A DNA stretch of 6,824 bases from Prolixibacteraceae bacterium. Lineage in GTDB: Bacteria; Bacteroidota; Bacteroidia; Bacteroidales; Prolixibacteraceae. Below the pieces are notes generated by a model that was not told where the DNA came from, did no database searches, and saw nothing but the letters and a program-made list of their open reading frames with translations. Below, piece after piece: positions 5,117 to 6,824 of this stretch. The position numbers were made by a program, and so were the translations under genes. The stretch lies in NCBI GenBank assembly GCA_018399395.1, contig JAGYOI010000071.1, positions 1 through 6,824 of the forward strand, read 5' to 3'. The first letter of the stretch is position 1. Each line of letters starts with the position of its first letter.

Positions 5117-6824
5117 AGCGTATTATCATTTTGTGCTTTATTGTATTTATTTAGTTTATCGCGAATTTCGAGAGCATTAACATCGGCTCGCACCCCTTCG
5201 CGGTCGAGTTTTTGAAGGAAGCCAACCATGGCGCCCATCATTGCTTTTGTTTCGGGGTCGGGACCCGGCACTTGCGCGGTGGTGGTGCTTGCACCCTGCA
5301 CCGGTGGTGGCGTGGTAGTGTAGCCTCCCACTTTGAAGCCTCCGTTGACAGCTCCGGCAATGGCGGCGGTGTTAAAGCGGGGGTAGAAACCACGCTGCAC
5401 GTTTTCGAGGTAGTCGATGTGGCGGCGTGTTTCGGGGTTACGGAGCAGCGGCGCACTGGCTACCCACTCGTTTGAGTGCACCACTCCGGCCGGCTTGCTG
5501 TCGGAATTGTCGCGGGAGGTGAAACCACCGGATTTGAACTGAGCAGCGTTTATCTTTTTAATCTGAGCAGCGGTTGTACCAAAAATAACTGCACTCATTA
5601 CTCCTTTATATATACTGTTTGCAGGTTCGGGAATAACAGAAGGCTGTGCCCACAATTGAATAATGGCCTGAGCTGCACTAATGGCAGCTTGCGCTTTTGC
5701 AATAGACTGTTGTTTTTTGGCGTATTTTTTTTCAATTGCTTCGCGCTGTGCTGCATTGTCGCCAGCCTCAGCCAATTCGGCTTCTTTTTGCGCCGAAAGC
5801 ATATCGCCCAAACCATTTACAATACCGCCAACTGCATTGAAATACTCTTTGTATGTACCGATATTTTTTTCGGTGTAATTCTTTGTAATATCGGCTTTGC
5901 GTTTCTCAAATTCTTCGTGAGTAAGCAAACCGGAATCCATTGCTAATTGCAAGTCGGCTAATTCATTATTAAATTGTTCGGCTTGTGTTTCCTCTTCGGA
6001 CTTGTATTTTTGCTTTAATTCTTCGTATCGATTTAAGGCATCGATACCTTTTTGAGCACTTTCTTCATCAAAAACCCCATCATCTTCGAGTGTGAAATCG
6101 TCTTTAATATCGTTTATTGCTTTATCGAGATCGTCGATATTTTTTTGATATTTTTCGCGGAGTTTGAGTTGATTGTTCAGAATGCTTTCTTCGGTTTTAA
6201 GGGTTTTGTCGCCCGAGACTTTTTGTAGCGAAAGTTTCTTTGTTAAATATTCACGTTCAAGTTGCAGTGATTGTTCGTCGAACCATTCCTTGGTTTCATT
6301 TTTCTCAATCATTTGCCGCTTGAGCTCTACAAGTTCTTTATCGTGACTTTCTTCGAGCTGTTCGAGTGCTTTTTTAGCATTTTCGACACGCTGCGCGGCT
6401 GCTTTGTCGGCAGCTTCTTTACGTGCTTTATCTGCCTCGGCGGCTGCAAGTTCAGCTTTTTCTGCATCGGTAAGCTCGGTACTGCCATCGGCACTTTTCC
6501 CGGTAGCATCCAATTCTGCTCGTTTGGTCATTAAAGCCTCAAGTTGCTCGTTATATTCACGTTCGTATTTTTCTGAATTTTTCAATTCTGTCCTACGATT
6601 CAATTCGCCAGCAATAACAAGGTTTCCTGAACTTATAACTGCATTACCAAGAGCCTGATACCATTTAATTTTCCCTTTTGTTCCGTCAATTTCTTTTTCG
6701 GCATTATCCTCCATCAGTTTAGCAATCTTATCGTCGATGGCTTGTGTCAGAGCTTTTTTCTCCATTGCTTTGATGTAATCATTGATAGATTGCGTCGCCT
6801 CTTCGGTATTGATGGTTTCCATCG
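5113..6824 (-). CDS. Phage tail tape-measure protein, C-terminal part (5' end beyond the window)
   Basis: Tape-measure proteins set tail length and occupy the tail tube lumen until DNA ejection. The visible 569 residues (counted from the Met codon at 6820-6822) fit the C-terminal part of one. Residues 80-320 are rich in Lys, Glu, Ala and Gln and look like long helices or coiled coil. Residues 325-345 and 375-425 are hydrophobic, Gly/Ala-rich helices. Then come a Gly-Gly-Phe (432-434) and AGVVHSNEWVA (445-455), a pattern I recall from the C-termini of many tape-measure proteins. A Thr/Pro linker (501-524) precedes a short helical tail. No peptidase or lysozyme motif is visible. Only two bases lie beyond the first Met, so that Met is probably internal. 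The stop overlaps the next gene's start. The segment at 5221-5520 differs in GC and codon use. The tape-measure call is an inference from composition, motif and gene order. Confidence 0.82.
   Translation of the reverse strand, partial: METINTEEATQSINDYIKAMEKKALTQAIDDKIAKLMEDNAEKEIDGTKGKIKWYQALGNAVISSGNLVIAGELNRRTELKNSEKYEREYNEQLEALMTKRAELDATGKSADGSTELTDAEKAELAAAEADKARKEAADKAAAQRVENAKKALEQLEESHDKELVELKRQMIEKNETKEWFDEQSLQLEREYLTKKLSLQKVSGDKTLKTEESILNNQLKLREKYQKNIDDLDKAINDIKDDFTLEDDGVFDEESAQKGIDALNRYEELKQKYKSEEETQAEQFNNELADLQLAMDSGLLTHEEFEKRKADITKNYTEKNIGTYKEYFNAVGGIVNGLGDMLSAQKEAELAEAGDNAAQREAIEKKYAKKQQSIAKAQAAISAAQAIIQLWAQPSVIPEPANSIYKGVMSAVIFGTTAAQIKKINAAQFKSGGFTSRDNSDSKPAGVVHSNEWVASAPLLRNPETRRHIDYLENVQRGFYPRFNTAAIAGAVNGGFKVGGYTTTPPPVQGASTTTAQVPGPDPETKAMMGAMVGFLQKLDREGVRADVNALEIRDKLNKYNKAQNDNTL
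5221..5520 (-). other. GC-rich, codon-shifted segment inside the tape-measure gene
   Basis: By hand count 188 of 300 bases are G or C (63%), and each of the five 60-base lines has 37 or 38. The next line, 5521-5580, falls to 45%, and a sample line in the neighbouring gene (4441-4500) is near 33%. The segment encodes tape-measure residues of about 435-534, which include the AGVVHSNEWVA motif and the Thr/Pro linker. Over about 100 codons roughly two thirds end in G or C (CTG, CTC, CGC, GTG, ACC, GCC), so amino-acid content alone does not explain it. Recombination with a higher-GC relative is the simplest explanation, but this is inference. Confidence 0.75.

Noticed and set aside
5238..5456. A 72-codon minus-strand frame within the tape-measure gene
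   Set aside because: It exists because the GC-rich segment has few stop codons in any frame, and the tape-measure frame is clearly coding.
3680..6658. Several plus-strand open frames of 65-156 codons across 3680-6658
   Set aside because: They lie opposite well-supported minus-strand tail genes. Their predicted proteins are rich in Cys, Phe and Ser with no recognisable domain, as expected for antisense frames of Lys/Glu/Asn-rich genes.

Overview
The window is a block of phage or prophage tail genes. Every gene lies on the minus strand, so the reading order runs from the right edge to the left edge. The host is most likely a member of the Bacteroidota. Two things point there. The start codons lack a Shine-Dalgarno sequence and sit in AT-rich leaders, and the two middle proteins resemble, from memory, tail proteins of Bacteroidota prophages. 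Most of the window looks AT-rich by eye, but the part encoding the tape-measure C-terminus is about 63% GC by hand count.

Layout in transcription order: (1) 6824 to 5113, the C-terminal part of a tail tape-measure protein, cut by the right edge; (2) 5116 to 3338, a 592-residue tail-tip or baseplate-hub candidate that overlaps the tape-measure stop by 4 nt (ATGA); (3) a 50-nt AT-rich gap, then 3287 to 2103, a 394-residue tail-tip protein of unknown function; (4) a 5-nt gap, then 2097 to 1, a fibre gene open for 699 codons with no stop before the left edge. The fibre has an N-terminal attachment-like region, a YadA-like beta-roll and then a mosaic of repeated cassettes. No stretch of 300 bases lacks a gene. 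I see no tRNA, terminator, CRISPR array, insertion sequence or attachment site.

The gene order (tape measure, two tip proteins, receptor-binding fibre) is that of a long-tailed, siphovirus-like phage. The tape measure sets tail length, the two middle proteins probably close the tail tip, and the fibre reaches the host surface. I found no clearly new biological system. The points most worth a second look are the cassette structure of the fibre, a 64-residue module duplicated with almost only silent changes, and the sharply bounded GC-rich, codon-shifted segment in the tape-measure gene.
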